Origin: Thiothrix sp.
GTDB taxonomy: Bacteria > Pseudomonadota > Gammaproteobacteria > Thiotrichales > Thiotrichaceae
Assembly: GCA_008015155.1 (NCBI GenBank)
Contig: SSFA01000014.1
Span: 1-52,035, forward strand
Direction of reading: 5' to 3'
DNA: 52,035 nucleotides
A model generated the notes under the pieces. The model saw only the letters and a program-made list of their open reading frames with translations, ran no database searches and was not told where the DNA came from. Position 1 is the first letter of the stretch; each line of letters opens with the position of its first letter. Positions 27,875 to 37,211 of the stretch are shown piece by piece. Made by a program: the position numbers and the translations under genes.

Positions 27875-30178
27875 ATGGGCTTTATTAAAACCCTTACATG
27901 CTTAGCTCCTTTGGGGCTACTAGCCAATTTGCTTTGCCCAACTCTAGGTATTGCCACAGACTCAATCCAGTTCACCGACAGCAATTTCGCACACGAGCTT
28001 TCTCAGGTTAAACAAGCCCAAGTTACTGCAGTGCCTTTAGATAATAAACAGACTGTTAATCTTGAATTAGAGCAGCTGCAAATCTTCGCGCCTGATGCAC
28101 AGATTAGGGTACATAACTCGTCAGGCATTCAGAGCCTCCCCTTGCCACACACAAGTTATTTCAAAGGTAAAGTAAGCGATCAGGCTAATTCTGCTGCATT
28201 TATAGCGGCTGATAGCAGCGGTAGTGCGCGCTCGATTATACAAATTGCAGGCCAAACTTATGTGGGCAGTAACCTGGAGCAAAAAACACGCTTTGCTGCT
28301 CGCGCCCTAGATCCTGCTCAAGACTTCAAACAAAAGAGCTTTGAATGTGGGATTGAAGGTAGAACAGGCTATAAGCCCCCCTTACCCGCAGGCCTTAAAG
28401 CCAAATTAAGTTCGGCTAAGCGGGTTGGATCTAACAATGACACTATCTATAGCGCTGATTTAGTTATCGAGACCGATTATGAGTTTTATAGTCTTTTCAA
28501 TAATGCAACGACAGCCGCCCAGTATATTACGGATTTAATAGCTTATGTTTCTAGCATCTACGAAGCTGAGATTAAAACTAAGCTACGTATTAAGGAAATA
28601 GTTTTATATGCGGACCCTAATGATCCTTGGGAGGCGCAAAGTACTTCCAGCGCACTGACTGAAGTTCAAACCTATTATCTAGTTCAACACCCTAGCCTCA
28701 AACGGACGGCCGTACACTTCCTTAGTGGTAAGGAAAATCTCAACGGTGGCATCGCCTATATCGATAGTATTTGCACAGCCCCGAGTTATGCTGGCGCAAA
28801 AAGCGGTTCCTATGACTTTGGTGTTAGCGGTGGTCTGGGCGGCAGCTTCACTCCGAATAGCCCCTTAATCGTTTGGGATGCTTATGTGCTTGCCCACGAG
28901 TTAGGTCATAACTTTGGTAGCTCACATACCCATGCCTATGATATCGACCAAGGTTATGCTTTACCTATTGATTGCTGTTATGCACAGCCTGGGGGCGCTT
29001 GCCAAAACTATCCACTGCGGACTGAATTGCCCGGCTTAGGTACTCTAACCGGTGGCACCACTGCTACTCATCCTGGCACTATTATGAGCTATTGCCATTT
29101 GGTCAGCGGTGGCTCGCATAATCTATCCATGAGTTTTGGGAAGGATCATCCTTATGGGATTGATGCTTATCGCGTCCCCCAAGTCATGCGTACTACGGTA
29201 GAGTACTATGCTGAACAATACCCAGAATGTTTAGCTCTTGAAACAAAAGGTTCATCGCCTTACGTCTTCTCGACAGTCAGTAAGTGGCATGAATCTTTTG
29301 TTAGCCAGCAAGCGACCCCGCTAATTGGCGACTTTAACGGCGATCAGCTGGAAGATGTTGCTAGCTTTGCTCAATATAGCAGTCATAAAGTTTTTGTTGC
29401 CTTATCAACAGGTAACGCTTTAACGAACAAAAATCTTTGGAAAACTCAATTTGCTTTAGGGGATGAGCCAGTAGGCGTAGGCGATTTTAATGGAGATGGT
29501 AAATCAGATTTAATTATCTTTACCCATAACGAAAAAAATCAACTCTATGTTGCCTTATCCACCGGCACTAGTTTTGCTGAAACGAACTTATGGTTTGGGC
29601 TAAAGACGGCACAAGATGGGCAACAAGTGCTTGGAGATTTTAATGGTGATGGTAAAGATGATGTCGCTACTGTACAGAAAGCAAGTGGAAAAATCTTTGT
29701 GCATCTCTCAAGCGGTAGCCGGTTTAGAGTTCAACGTCAGTGGGCTAGTGAGACAGCTCTTGATTTCCAACAAGTGATAGTGGGTGATTTCAATGGGGAT
29801 CACCAAGCAGATTTAGGCTTTAGCCTCGCTAGTGGCGAGTTTAAAGTTAGCCTTTCCACTGGAGCTAGCTTTTCCGCAGCAACAGTTTGGCACAGTAACT
29901 TGGTGGCTGGCGTGACTCAATTAGTAGTTGGTGACTTCAATGCGGATGGTAAAGACGATATTGCCAGCTATGTTCAATCCGAAGCTGGCGGCATTTATTT
30001 GGCACTAGCTGAAGATGGTAAATTTGGCACTAATCAAAAGGCCCATCCATGGTTCGCCCCTTATGATCAAATTATCAAAGCTGGACGCCTGACTCGTGAT
30101 CAGGCTAGTGATTTGATCAGCTTTACTCGTGGCTCTACGGGAGATATTTGGGTAGCCAGTGATCTGCAGCAGCAATAG
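27875..30178 (+). CDS. secreted zinc metalloprotease with FG-GAP repeats
   Basis: Exported protease of 767 residues. Signal peptide about 1-27. A pro-region runs to about 150, then a reprolysin-like (M12B/M84-type) catalytic domain with H341-E-L-G-H345-N-F-G-S-S-H351 and a Met-turn near residue 405 (IMSYC). The C-terminal third is made of five FG-GAP/VCBS-like repeats starting at D486, D537, D588, D638 and D687, each DFNxDxxxD with about 50-residue spacing, likely Ca-binding in a beta-propeller. Seen directly; substrate unknown. It is a single gene with no adjacent secretion-system gene. Confidence 0.85.
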   Translation: MGFIKTLTCLAPLGLLANLLCPTLGIATDSIQFTDSNFAHELSQVKQAQVTAVPLDNKQTVNLELEQLQIFAPDAQIRVHNSSGIQSLPLPHTSYFKGKVSDQANSAAFIAADSSGSARSIIQIAGQTYVGSNLEQKTRFAARALDPAQDFKQKSFECGIEGRTGYKPPLPAGLKAKLSSAKRVGSNNDTIYSADLVIETDYEFYSLFNNATTAAQYITDLIAYVSSIYEAEIKTKLRIKEIVLYADPNDPWEAQSTSSALTEVQTYYLVQHPSLKRTAVHFLSGKENLNGGIAYIDSICTAPSYAGAKSGSYDFGVSGGLGGSFTPNSPLIVWDAYVLAHELGHNFGSSHTHAYDIDQGYALPIDCCYAQPGGACQNYPLRTELPGLGTLTGGTTATHPGTIMSYCHLVSGGSHNLSMSFGKDHPYGIDAYRVPQVMRTTVEYYAEQYPECLALETKGSSPYVFSTVSKWHESFVSQQATPLIGDFNGDQLEDVASFAQYSSHKVFVALSTGNALTNKNLWKTQFALGDEPVGVGDFNGDGKSDLIIFTHNEKNQLYVALSTGTSFAETNLWFGLKTAQDGQQVLGDFNGDGKDDVATVQKASGKIFVHLSSGSRFRVQRQWASETALDFQQVIVGDFNGDHQADLGFSLASGEFKVSLSTGASFSAATVWHSNLVAGVTQLVVGDFNADGKDDIASYVQSEAGGIYLALAEDGKFGTNQKAHPWFAPYDQIIKAGRLTRDQASDLISFTRGSTGDIWVASDLQQQ

Positions 30179-30219
30179 TTTAGAAGCACGGCGCTTTTCT
30201 CTAAGCACCGTGCTGTTCA

Positions 30220-32088
30220 TCACTTAGGCTGATAGTCTAAAGTAAGCATGCCATTCACTCCGGGCTGGTTATAGCCTTTACGCAGCTCATAATCTTTATC
30301 CAAGACATTAGCCAACTTTGCGCTAACAGATAGATCACGACTAAGCGCATATTTGGCGCGCAAATCTAAAGTTGCAAAGCCAGCTAAGGGCTGGAGGTTA
30401 GCTGTGTCATTATAGCGGCGGCCTTCAGCATGCACTGCAGCACCCACTGATACGCGCCCTAATTGCCGCTCAGCCTCGAGATTCAAAATTTGCTTAGGAC
30501 GATTAATCAATAAATCACCCATCTGTTCCCCACTAGCCACTTCAGGCTTTTGGAAAGTGGCATTGCCTGAAACTTGCCATTCCCCTAAGCGTTGCGCAGT
30601 AGACAGCTCTAAGCCCGTAATTTTAGCAGCCGCCACATTCATCGGTTTCCAAATTCCACCCCCGGTGTCACGCCATTGAATCAGATCATCGATCTTATTT
30701 TGGAAAGCAGAAATCGCCCATTCACCACTGGCTAAACGCCCAGTGACACCTAATTCTAAATTTTTACTATTCTCGGGCTTGAGCTCAGAATTGCCACTGA
30801 AAGGATAATAGAGATCATTAAATGTTGGTGCTTTAAACGCAGTACCATATGAGGCTGTTGCTCGGAAACCTTCAGAAAATTCGTGCGCAAAGGCAAGGCC
30901 ACCCGTGGTTTTTTTGCCGAATTGCTCATTATCATCTTGGCGGGCTGAGACATCGAATTTATTGTTACCCGTTGTTATCTGGTAGTTCGCGAACAAGCCC
31001 GTGTTCTTACGTGAGGTCAGCGCATAATCGGTCGTGCCACTCACCTTATCTTTAAGCTGATCCAAGCCTGCAGTGAGATTGCCTGCTGCACCAAATTGCA
31101 TATCAGCTTGTAGGCTGGCATTAGTACGCTTAGTTTGAAAGCGCTCTTGGAAAGCAGCATCTTTATAACTGTCCTGCTTATCTAAGGACTGACCTATTTG
31201 CGCCGTTATCGTCGTACTCGAGCCTAAAGGCGCACTCAATTTACCCTGAGCTACTTGCTGTTTGAAATGATTTTCGTTTTGATACTGACCGTCGAACTCA
31301 CTTTCACCTTGAGCCTGCATAATACCAGCTTCAGCATTCATGCCATTTTCAAAACGATTGCCTGCACGTAAAGAGAAGCTATTATTTTTATAGCCGTCTT
31401 TATCTGGCTCAGAGACTTGACCAATAGAAAAATCCGGCAAATAAACCGTATAAGCATCCTGCGAATTAATACCCTCAGTGCGCTCAGTGGCGGCATTTAG
31501 ATTAAACCAAGCCCCCTCGCCTGAACCACCACCAATCCCAGCGCTGGCTTTAGCTGTATTAAAACTGCCATACGATGCGGATGCTTGTGGTTGAATGCCT
31601 TTGCTGCCGCTGCCTTTGCGCGTAAAGATTTGGATCACCCCACCTATCGCTTCAGAACCATATAGGCTAGAACGTGGGCCACGTACAACTTCAATTCGCT
31701 CGACTTGGCTCAGTGGGAATAACTCAATGGGTGTAGTACCTAAAGTAGCTGAGCCAACCTTCACGCCATCAATTAACACCAAGACATGATTGTCATTAGT
31801 ACCGCGCAAATGTACAGAAGTTTGCTTACCCATGTAACCGCTACTGGTTAGGGTGAGGCCTGGGGTTTGTTGTAAAACCTCTGCCACAGTAGCTGCTTGA
31901 GTTTGCTCGATTTCTTTGCGTGTAATGACAGTGACAGGGGCTAAGGTTTCATCGACGGTTTGTGCTTTACGCCCTGCAGTGATGATGATTTCGATTTCAT
32001 TATTCGCTGGTTCTGCCCAGACTAAACTAGGGAACAAAACTGCACTTAGGCTCACACTGCCTAACACAGTTAGAATAGAGGTTTTCAT
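30220..32088 (-). CDS. btuB: TonB-dependent vitamin B12 receptor (BtuB-like)
   Basis: Outer-membrane receptor of 622 residues: signal peptide about 1-25, TonB-box-like segment IEIIITAGRK, plug domain about 45-160 (TVAEVLQQTPGLTL, RGTNDNHVLVLIDGVKVG, SLYGSEAIGGVIQIFTRKG), then a barrel of about 22 strands ending LTLDYQPK. The size is that of BtuB and the upstream cobalamin riboswitch strongly supports cobalamin or corrinoid transport. The C-terminal residue is Lys rather than Phe or Trp, but an aromatic residue sits four from the end. Confidence 0.88.
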   Translation of the reverse strand: MKTSILTVLGSVSLSAVLFPSLVWAEPANNEIEIIITAGRKAQTVDETLAPVTVITRKEIEQTQAATVAEVLQQTPGLTLTSSGYMGKQTSVHLRGTNDNHVLVLIDGVKVGSATLGTTPIELFPLSQVERIEVVRGPRSSLYGSEAIGGVIQIFTRKGSGSKGIQPQASASYGSFNTAKASAGIGGGSGEGAWFNLNAATERTEGINSQDAYTVYLPDFSIGQVSEPDKDGYKNNSFSLRAGNRFENGMNAEAGIMQAQGESEFDGQYQNENHFKQQVAQGKLSAPLGSSTTITAQIGQSLDKQDSYKDAAFQERFQTKRTNASLQADMQFGAAGNLTAGLDQLKDKVSGTTDYALTSRKNTGLFANYQITTGNNKFDVSARQDDNEQFGKKTTGGLAFAHEFSEGFRATASYGTAFKAPTFNDLYYPFSGNSELKPENSKNLELGVTGRLASGEWAISAFQNKIDDLIQWRDTGGGIWKPMNVAAAKITGLELSTAQRLGEWQVSGNATFQKPEVASGEQMGDLLINRPKQILNLEAERQLGRVSVGAAVHAEGRRYNDTANLQPLAGFATLDLRAKYALSRDLSVSAKLANVLDKDYELRKGYNQPGVNGMLTLDYQPK

Positions 32089-32138
32089 GGTATGAAGTCC
32101 TACTTGCCGCGCCCACCGCGCAGCTGATTGGGAAACAT

Positions 32139-32154
32139 GACTGCAGCTGCAGTC
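32139..32154. repeat. 16-bp perfect palindrome in the btuB leader
   Basis: GACTGCAGCTGCAGTC, between the riboswitch core and the btuB start. In the leader RNA it can form a 6-bp hairpin with an AGCT loop, so it may belong to the expression platform. No T-run follows. Confidence 0.5.
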
Positions 32155-32159
32155 ACAGA

Positions 32160-32330
32160 CAGACTAGGCCGGTATCCGGGCTTGTAAGTGACCATATGTC
32201 GAATGCTGCACCTTCCCATGTTTTACAACACAGTGGTTTTATAGCAGCAAGCTTACTGACCGTTGCGGGGGCAGCGCTGGCTTATACCAGCTTCCCGTTT
32301 AACGCTTCAAAAAGCGCACCTAGACGCGCT
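32160..32330 (-). promoter_or_regulatory. cobalamin riboswitch
   Basis: On the minus strand the order of conserved parts is complete: AGGTGC near 32321, TTAAACGGGAA near 32300, GGTA-TAAGCCAGC, the strictly conserved GCTGCCCCCGCAACGGT (about 32259-32275), then a variable stem, and the closing CCCGGATACCGGCCT (32166-32180). These match the AGGTGC, GGGAA, B12 box and GGATACC parts of the family. It lies about 75-240 bases upstream of btuB. B12 binding would lower btuB expression. The class assignment is firm; boundaries are approximate. Confidence 0.9.
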
Positions 32331-32496
32331 GGACGTTACGTGATTGCTAGCAGACTGTCAAACCATGTCTCTACGAATAGTGGTCTTTTTGTGAGAGATG
32401 CAGATAAGCATGTTAGCTTAAGCGGATACTTTGAACTGAGTCCTCGGCTCCCAGTCCAATCGACTAAGTAAAAACGCTAAAAATAGGATATCTAAT

Positions 32497-33198
32497 ATGT
32501 TTAAACATGCAGGTGGTTTTGTACTAGCGGGTCTATTGAGTTTTACAAGCTTGCAAGCCGAAGCTGCTTTAAATGCTTATCAGGCAAGCTACAGCGTGTC
32601 GCATTCTGGACTAACGGTTGGCGATACGACGGTAAGTTTAAGCTATAGCAACAATAGCTATACTTTTCTCAAGCAAACCAAAGCAAATGGCATGGCTGCT
32701 TTATTAAGTGGTGACACTTTAACTGAACGCAGCATTGGCATTAAACAGGGGAATAAATTACAAACCCAGCAGTATCTGTATCAACATAAAAGTCGACGAA
32801 AGTCCAAAACTGATCAATACAGCTTTACTAAGCCAACACAGGTAACAGGGAATTTTAATGGTCAGGACTACAGCTTGAATGTGCCCAATGGCACGATTGA
32901 TCCTGCTGTGGTTGAACTATGGGTCAGAGAAGATTTAGCAGCGAATCGTCCACTCAAATACAATGTCACTGAGCGGGGCAAATTAAAAAACTATCAATTC
33001 CAGCGCTTAGGTAAAGAGACCGTCAAGACACCTTTCGGTACTTATCAGTGTGAGAAAGTGCAAATTAATCGCGATAACGGCGAGCGCCAAACCACACTCT
33101 GGATTGCACCCGAACTAAATCAGTTGACCGTTAAAATGCAACATAATGAAGATGGTAGTGTGACTGAAGTTATTTTGACTAAGTACCAAGCGAAATAG
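32497..33198 (+). CDS. DUF3108 domain secreted protein
   Basis: Periplasmic protein of 233 residues with a signal peptide (about 1-23, ending LQAEA). The mature part shows the DUF3108 pattern: LNAYQASYSVSHSGLTVGD near the start, YQFQRLGKETVKTPFGTYQCEKV in the middle, and TTLWIAPELNQLTVKMQHNEDG near the end. Function of the family is unknown. A terminator follows. No operon partner. Confidence 0.8.
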   Translation: MFKHAGGFVLAGLLSFTSLQAEAALNAYQASYSVSHSGLTVGDTTVSLSYSNNSYTFLKQTKANGMAALLSGDTLTERSIGIKQGNKLQTQQYLYQHKSRRKSKTDQYSFTKPTQVTGNFNGQDYSLNVPNGTIDPAVVELWVREDLAANRPLKYNVTERGKLKNYQFQRLGKETVKTPFGTYQCEKVQINRDNGERQTTLWIAPELNQLTVKMQHNEDGSVTEVILTKYQAK

Positions 33199-33212
33199 AC
33201 TTCTCCAAAAGC

Positions 33213-33247
33213 GAATCGCCACAAAAGTGGCGATTCATTTTATTTTT
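33213..33247. terminator. bidirectional Rho-independent terminator
   Basis: GAATCGCCAC and GTGGCGATTC (33213-33236) with an AAAA loop, followed by ATTTTATTTTT on the plus strand and A-rich sequence on the left. It can end the DUF3108 gene and the convergent cysN. Confidence 0.85.
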
Positions 33248-33263
33248 ACAGAATCACAGTTGA

Positions 33264-34541
33264 TTAAGCAGCAAGCTTCGTAATCATCCCTGCGCCTACC
33301 GTGTTATTGGTACTTTCATCAATAATAATAAAAGCTCCCGTTCCACGATTATCCGCATAGGCATCTGTCAATAAGGGCTGTGCCAACTTAAAGCTCACTT
33401 GCGCAATATCATTCATTTGCAAACGCTCAGCGGCTTGGCGCTCTAGCGTATTAATATCCACGCGCCATTCAATCGCAGCTACTTTGGCTTTAGTTTCGCG
33501 CGTCGTGTGACGAATCAGATAAGTACGTGCCCGATCTAAAGGTGCTTCAGCTAACCAGCAAACGGTGGCATCCACTTGCTTAGTTTGAGTGGGCAGTGCA
33601 TCGGTTTTCACGATCATATCGCCACGCGAAATATCAATTTCATCCGTCAACAACAGAGTCACTGACTGCTCAGTAATCGCTTCACGTAAAGGCTCACCGC
33701 CTAATTCAATCGCTTTTACCAAACTTGTCCGACCTGAAGGTAAAATCGTGACCGCATCACCAACACGAATACTCCCAGACTCCACTCTGCCCATGAAACC
33801 ACGGTAGTCATGTAATTCGGGATTCGTTGAATCTTGTGGGCGACAGACATACTGCACAGGGAAACGGAAAGGCTCATCATGCTCGGTGTGAGCAGCAGGC
33901 GCAGCTTCCAGAATTTCCATTAAAGTATCGCCATCATACCAAGGTAGATTTTCACCACGATCTACCACCATATCGCCCTTGAGCGCAGACAAAGGTATAA
34001 AGCGTACATCTTGAATGCCTAATTGCTCAGCAAAAGCTAAATAATCAGCCTTAATTTCTTCAAAACGCTGTTGGCTATAATCCACCAAGTCCATTTTATT
34101 CACAGCAACCACTAGGTGCGGAATGCCCACTAAGTGCGCTAAATAAGAATGGCGGCGGGTTTGTGGTTGCACACCTTTACGTGCATCTACCAGAATAATG
34201 GCCAGATTCGCAGTAGAGGCCGCTGTCACCATATTACGGGTGTATTGTTCATGACCGGGTGCATCCGCGATGATGAATTTGCGCGTGCCGGTTGAGAAAT
34301 AACGATAGGCCACATCAATCGTAATACCCTGCTCACGTTCAGCTTGTAAGCCATCGGTGAGCAAGGACAAATCCACATCTTGCATGCCACGCTTGAGTGA
34401 GGTCTTCTCAATGGCACTCAAGGTATCGGCTAAGATTGCTTTAGAATCAAATAATAAGCGCCCAATTAAGGTACTCTTACCATCATCCACACTGCCGCAA
34501 GTTAAGAAACGCAGCAAGCCGTGATCTTCAATTAATTGCAT
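33264..34541 (-). CDS. cysN: sulfate adenylyltransferase large subunit (GTPase)
   Basis: GTPase subunit that drives APS synthesis from sulfate and ATP together with CysD. G motifs: GSVDDGKST (17-24), DAPGHEQYTRNM, and NKMD. No CysC kinase domain is fused at the C-terminus (425 residues). The ATG follows the cysD stop without a gap. Sulfate assimilation or, run in reverse, sulfur oxidation could use it, but the CysND type points to assimilation. Confidence 0.95.
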   Translation of the reverse strand: MQLIEDHGLLRFLTCGSVDDGKSTLIGRLLFDSKAILADTLSAIEKTSLKRGMQDVDLSLLTDGLQAEREQGITIDVAYRYFSTGTRKFIIADAPGHEQYTRNMVTAASTANLAIILVDARKGVQPQTRRHSYLAHLVGIPHLVVAVNKMDLVDYSQQRFEEIKADYLAFAEQLGIQDVRFIPLSALKGDMVVDRGENLPWYDGDTLMEILEAAPAAHTEHDEPFRFPVQYVCRPQDSTNPELHDYRGFMGRVESGSIRVGDAVTILPSGRTSLVKAIELGGEPLREAITEQSVTLLLTDEIDISRGDMIVKTDALPTQTKQVDATVCWLAEAPLDRARTYLIRHTTRETKAKVAAIEWRVDINTLERQAAERLQMNDIAQVSFKLAQPLLTDAYADNRGTGAFIIIDESTNNTVGAGMITKLAA

Positions 34542-35471
34542 TTAGAAGTACCCCTCTTTCTTGCGCTGCTCCATCGCCGCTTCGCTAGCTTGGTCATCCA
34601 AGCGAGTTGCACCACGCTCAGTAATAGTGGTGGTGGCTGTTTCTGCAATAATCTTTTCGACACTATCTGCATCCGACTCAACCGGCGCAGTACAAGTAAT
34701 GTCACCCACGGTACGGAAGCGTACTTGCAGATCAACTATCTCTTCACCTGCACGTGCTGGGGTCAACTCAGTCACCGGCACAATCGAGCCTTGGCGACGT
34801 ACAATCGGACGATTATGCGCAAAATAGATACTGGGTAGCTCTAAACCTTCGAGTTGAATGTATTGCCATACATCTAACTCAGTCCAGTTAGAGATTGGGA
34901 ACGCACGAATATTTTCGCCTTTGTGGCTACGCGCATTGTATAAGTCCCATAATTCTGGACGTTGATTTTTTGGATCCCACTGACCAAACTCATCACGGAA
35001 ACTCATAATACGCTCTTTAGCACGCGCCTTTTCTTCATCGCGACGTGCACCACCAATGCAAGCATCAAAACCGAATTCTTCAATGGCTTCTAATAAAGTG
35101 ACGGATTGATGCTTATTACGCGATTCGTTTTCGTGTTTCAGAACCACAGTGCCACGCTTCATCGAATCTTCAACCGAACGTACAATCAAACGCTCGCCTA
35201 ATTCAGCCGCACGCTTATCACGGAAATCTGTAACTTCCTGATAATTATGGCCGGTATCAATATGCATTAAGGGGAAAGGAAAACGTCCGGGGCGAAACGC
35301 CTTTTCAGCAATCCGCAACATGCAGATTGAATCTTTACCACCAGAGAACAACAGGACAGGGTTAGAACATTGTCCGGCGACCTCACGCATAATGTGAATA
35401 GCCTCTGCTTCTAGCCAATCGAGGTGTGGTAAGGTTTTTAATTGTGTCTGTTGTCGATTGAACAGCATCAT
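34542..35471 (-). CDS. cysD: sulfate adenylyltransferase small subunit
   Basis: PP-loop ATP sulfurylase of 309 residues. The pyrophosphate-binding loop is SGGKDS (43-48), followed by HIDTGHNYQEVTDFRD and GGARRDEEKARAKERI. Pairs with cysN, directly adjacent (the cysN ATG follows its TAA). A weak GGATT ribosome site precedes the ATG. No convincing CysB site was found upstream. Confidence 0.96.
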   Translation of the reverse strand: MMLFNRQQTQLKTLPHLDWLEAEAIHIMREVAGQCSNPVLLFSGGKDSICMLRIAEKAFRPGRFPFPLMHIDTGHNYQEVTDFRDKRAAELGERLIVRSVEDSMKRGTVVLKHENESRNKHQSVTLLEAIEEFGFDACIGGARRDEEKARAKERIMSFRDEFGQWDPKNQRPELWDLYNARSHKGENIRAFPISNWTELDVWQYIQLEGLELPSIYFAHNRPIVRRQGSIVPVTELTPARAGEEIVDLQVRFRTVGDITCTAPVESDADSVEKIIAETATTTITERGATRLDDQASEAAMEQRKKEGYF

Positions 35472-35666
35472 GCTAATCCTTCAAAACTTCTAATGCGGGT
35501 AGTATCCGCGATCTTTTAAAGCGAAAAAAGTGATATATTCCGATATGAAAATCTCTAAAAAAGATATTCATACTACTGGATATAGCCTACTCCTTTTCCC
35601 ATTTTGTTGCTATGCACAATAAAACGAGATTAGGCATGCCTTAAGCAATTTTTTAGATAGTCTAGC

Positions 35667-36590
35667 TTAAACAACTGCTTGGCGAGGGCGGGTTAGATCA
35701 AGACTATCTCCATCTTTTACTGCAACTACTGCAGGGAAAATCGGTTGAGCTTCGCCGACAAAATCCCCCTGATCTGCATAGCGCTGCGAAAAATGTGTCA
35801 AGATTAATCGCTTCACCTCTGCTTCTTTCGCAAGGGTAGCAGCTTGCGCAGCTGTTAAATGCCCATGACTAATCGCTTCGGCAGTATGTATATTTAAAAA
35901 GGTCGACTCTGCCACCAAAGTATCAACGCCTTTAGCGATCTTCACTGCATTGGCGCAATAGCGAGTATCCATTACAAAAGCAAAGCTTTGCCCCGGTTTG
36001 AGTACGCTAACTTCTGTTAAGTGTACAACTCGCTCATTAACCTTGACTTGCCCTTCTTGTAATAACTGCTTAGTCAAGACGCCCTGAATACCATGTGTTT
36101 TTAATTGCTCTGCTAGCAAAGTGTAAGTATCCGCATCCTGAATCCGATAACCCCAAGACTCCACCGTATGATCTAGCATCTCAGTCGAAATAGTCAGCTT
36201 CTCGTCTTGATAAATAATGCCCGCCTCTGTTATTGGGCAAATCTCAATCTGGGCGGTATTGTAATAAATCGAAGCATTTTGCAAGTTATTGAAATACTGC
36301 AAACCAGAAGCTGGAAAATACACTTTCACAGGATGTGGTACCTTATCCAATGAAATCCGCTGCAAAACTCCGGGCAACCCTAAACAATGATCCCCGTGAA
36401 AATGGGTGATCAAAATTTTAGTAATATCTTTAGCTGAGACCCCTGCATACAACATTTGCCGCTGAGTGCCCTCACCGGGGTCAAATAAAAATCCTTCTTT
36501 GCCCCACTTTAAAAAGTAGCCGTTATGATTGCGCGTTTTGGTCGGTACTTGGCTGGCAGTACCCAAAGCAAAAAATTGATGCTGTGACAT
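35667..36590 (-). CDS. rnz: ribonuclease Z
   Basis: Zinc metallo-beta-lactamase nuclease that trims tRNA 3' ends. Metal motif HFHGDH at about 63-68, LDHTVESWGYR around 140, MDTRYC near 207, and HFSQRY near 267, all expected for RNase Z. Length 307 fits the ELAC1 short form. Single gene, 195 bases from cysD. Confidence 0.9.
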   Translation of the reverse strand: MSQHQFFALGTASQVPTKTRNHNGYFLKWGKEGFLFDPGEGTQRQMLYAGVSAKDITKILITHFHGDHCLGLPGVLQRISLDKVPHPVKVYFPASGLQYFNNLQNASIYYNTAQIEICPITEAGIIYQDEKLTISTEMLDHTVESWGYRIQDADTYTLLAEQLKTHGIQGVLTKQLLQEGQVKVNERVVHLTEVSVLKPGQSFAFVMDTRYCANAVKIAKGVDTLVAESTFLNIHTAEAISHGHLTAAQAATLAKEAEVKRLILTHFSQRYADQGDFVGEAQPIFPAVVAVKDGDSLDLTRPRQAVV

Positions 36591-36633
36591 AGTTAATTAT
36601 TTAATTGCATTGGCTGACTACTTAAACAGTTAA

Positions 36634-37194
36634 TTAGTTTAAATAGTGGGCGTAATCAGCGATTTTTTGTTGTAAGCGTGCAGCTAACAGAGAATGGGCG
36701 GTGTGCAAATGATCATAAATCACCTGCCCCTCCGCCCGATAAGCCAGTTTACGCTCACGCGTCCAGTGTGCAGGAGGCGCTGACAAATTATTAATACGAT
36801 CCGCTAATTTGACTGCCCAAACTTCTTTAGGTTGCTGCTGAATCCGCTGTAGAGAATCGAGCATTTGCTCATTGCGTGGTAAATTTGGATTTTTGCTTAA
36901 GGCTCCTACCCCGTCCGCAATTTTTGTCCCAAATTCAGCAGCAAGCTCAAGATAGGTACGTGGTGTATCTTCCAGCACATCATGGAGTAAAGCGCATTGC
37001 AAAGCATAATCAAAATCCAAGCCCTGATTATCTGCGGCTAAGCCATGCATTAACTCCATCGCTACTGCACCAATATGAGTGAGATAGTCTAAGCGTAAAT
37101 TTTCCTGAGGGGTTGAATAGGTTTGCCCCTGATGCGCAACTGAAGCATATTCCCAAGCTTTAACAAAGACTTCTTGTGACCATAAACTTGGCAT
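36634..37194 (-). CDS. HD-domain hydrolase, RelA/SpoT-HD-like
   Basis: Small stand-alone HD protein (186 aa) of the type seen in the hydrolase half of SpoT or in MESH1. The metal and substrate residues can be placed: AH21QGQ, H40, H71D72, E75D76 in LLHDVLEDT, and D132 in KLADRINNL. No synthetase or ACT domain. It could hydrolyse (p)ppGpp or another nucleotide; the substrate is not decidable. It lies 17 bases downstream of puuB on the same strand. Confidence 0.75.
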   Translation of the reverse strand: MPSLWSQEVFVKAWEYASVAHQGQTYSTPQENLRLDYLTHIGAVAMELMHGLAADNQGLDFDYALQCALLHDVLEDTPRTYLELAAEFGTKIADGVGALSKNPNLPRNEQMLDSLQRIQQQPKEVWAVKLADRINNLSAPPAHWTRERKLAYRAEGQVIYDHLHTAHSLLAARLQQKIADYAHYLN

Positions 37195-37211
37195 TTTCTG
37201 ATTCCTTAGAG

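Larger units (their letters stand above)
32089..32496. other. 408-base divergent intergenic region btuB / DUF3108
   Basis: It holds the btuB leader with the riboswitch (32160-32330) and the palindrome (32139-32154), leaving about 165 bases to the right for both promoters. A rightward frame (32196-32471) is rejected as antisense to the riboswitch. Confidence 0.75.

Noticed and set aside
30185..30214. Terminator after the metalloprotease
   Set aside because: AGCACGG and CCGTGCT can pair, but the loop is 16 bases and no T-run follows, so I do not list it as a terminator.
32196..32471. Rightward 91-residue open frame upstream of the DUF3108 gene
   Set aside because: It lies antisense to the cobalamin riboswitch (32160-32330), has no good ribosome site and no recognisable protein features.
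35545..35622. Rightward 25-codon frame (MKISKKD...) between cysD and rnz
   Set aside because: No ribosome site and no conservation evidence; too short to support.
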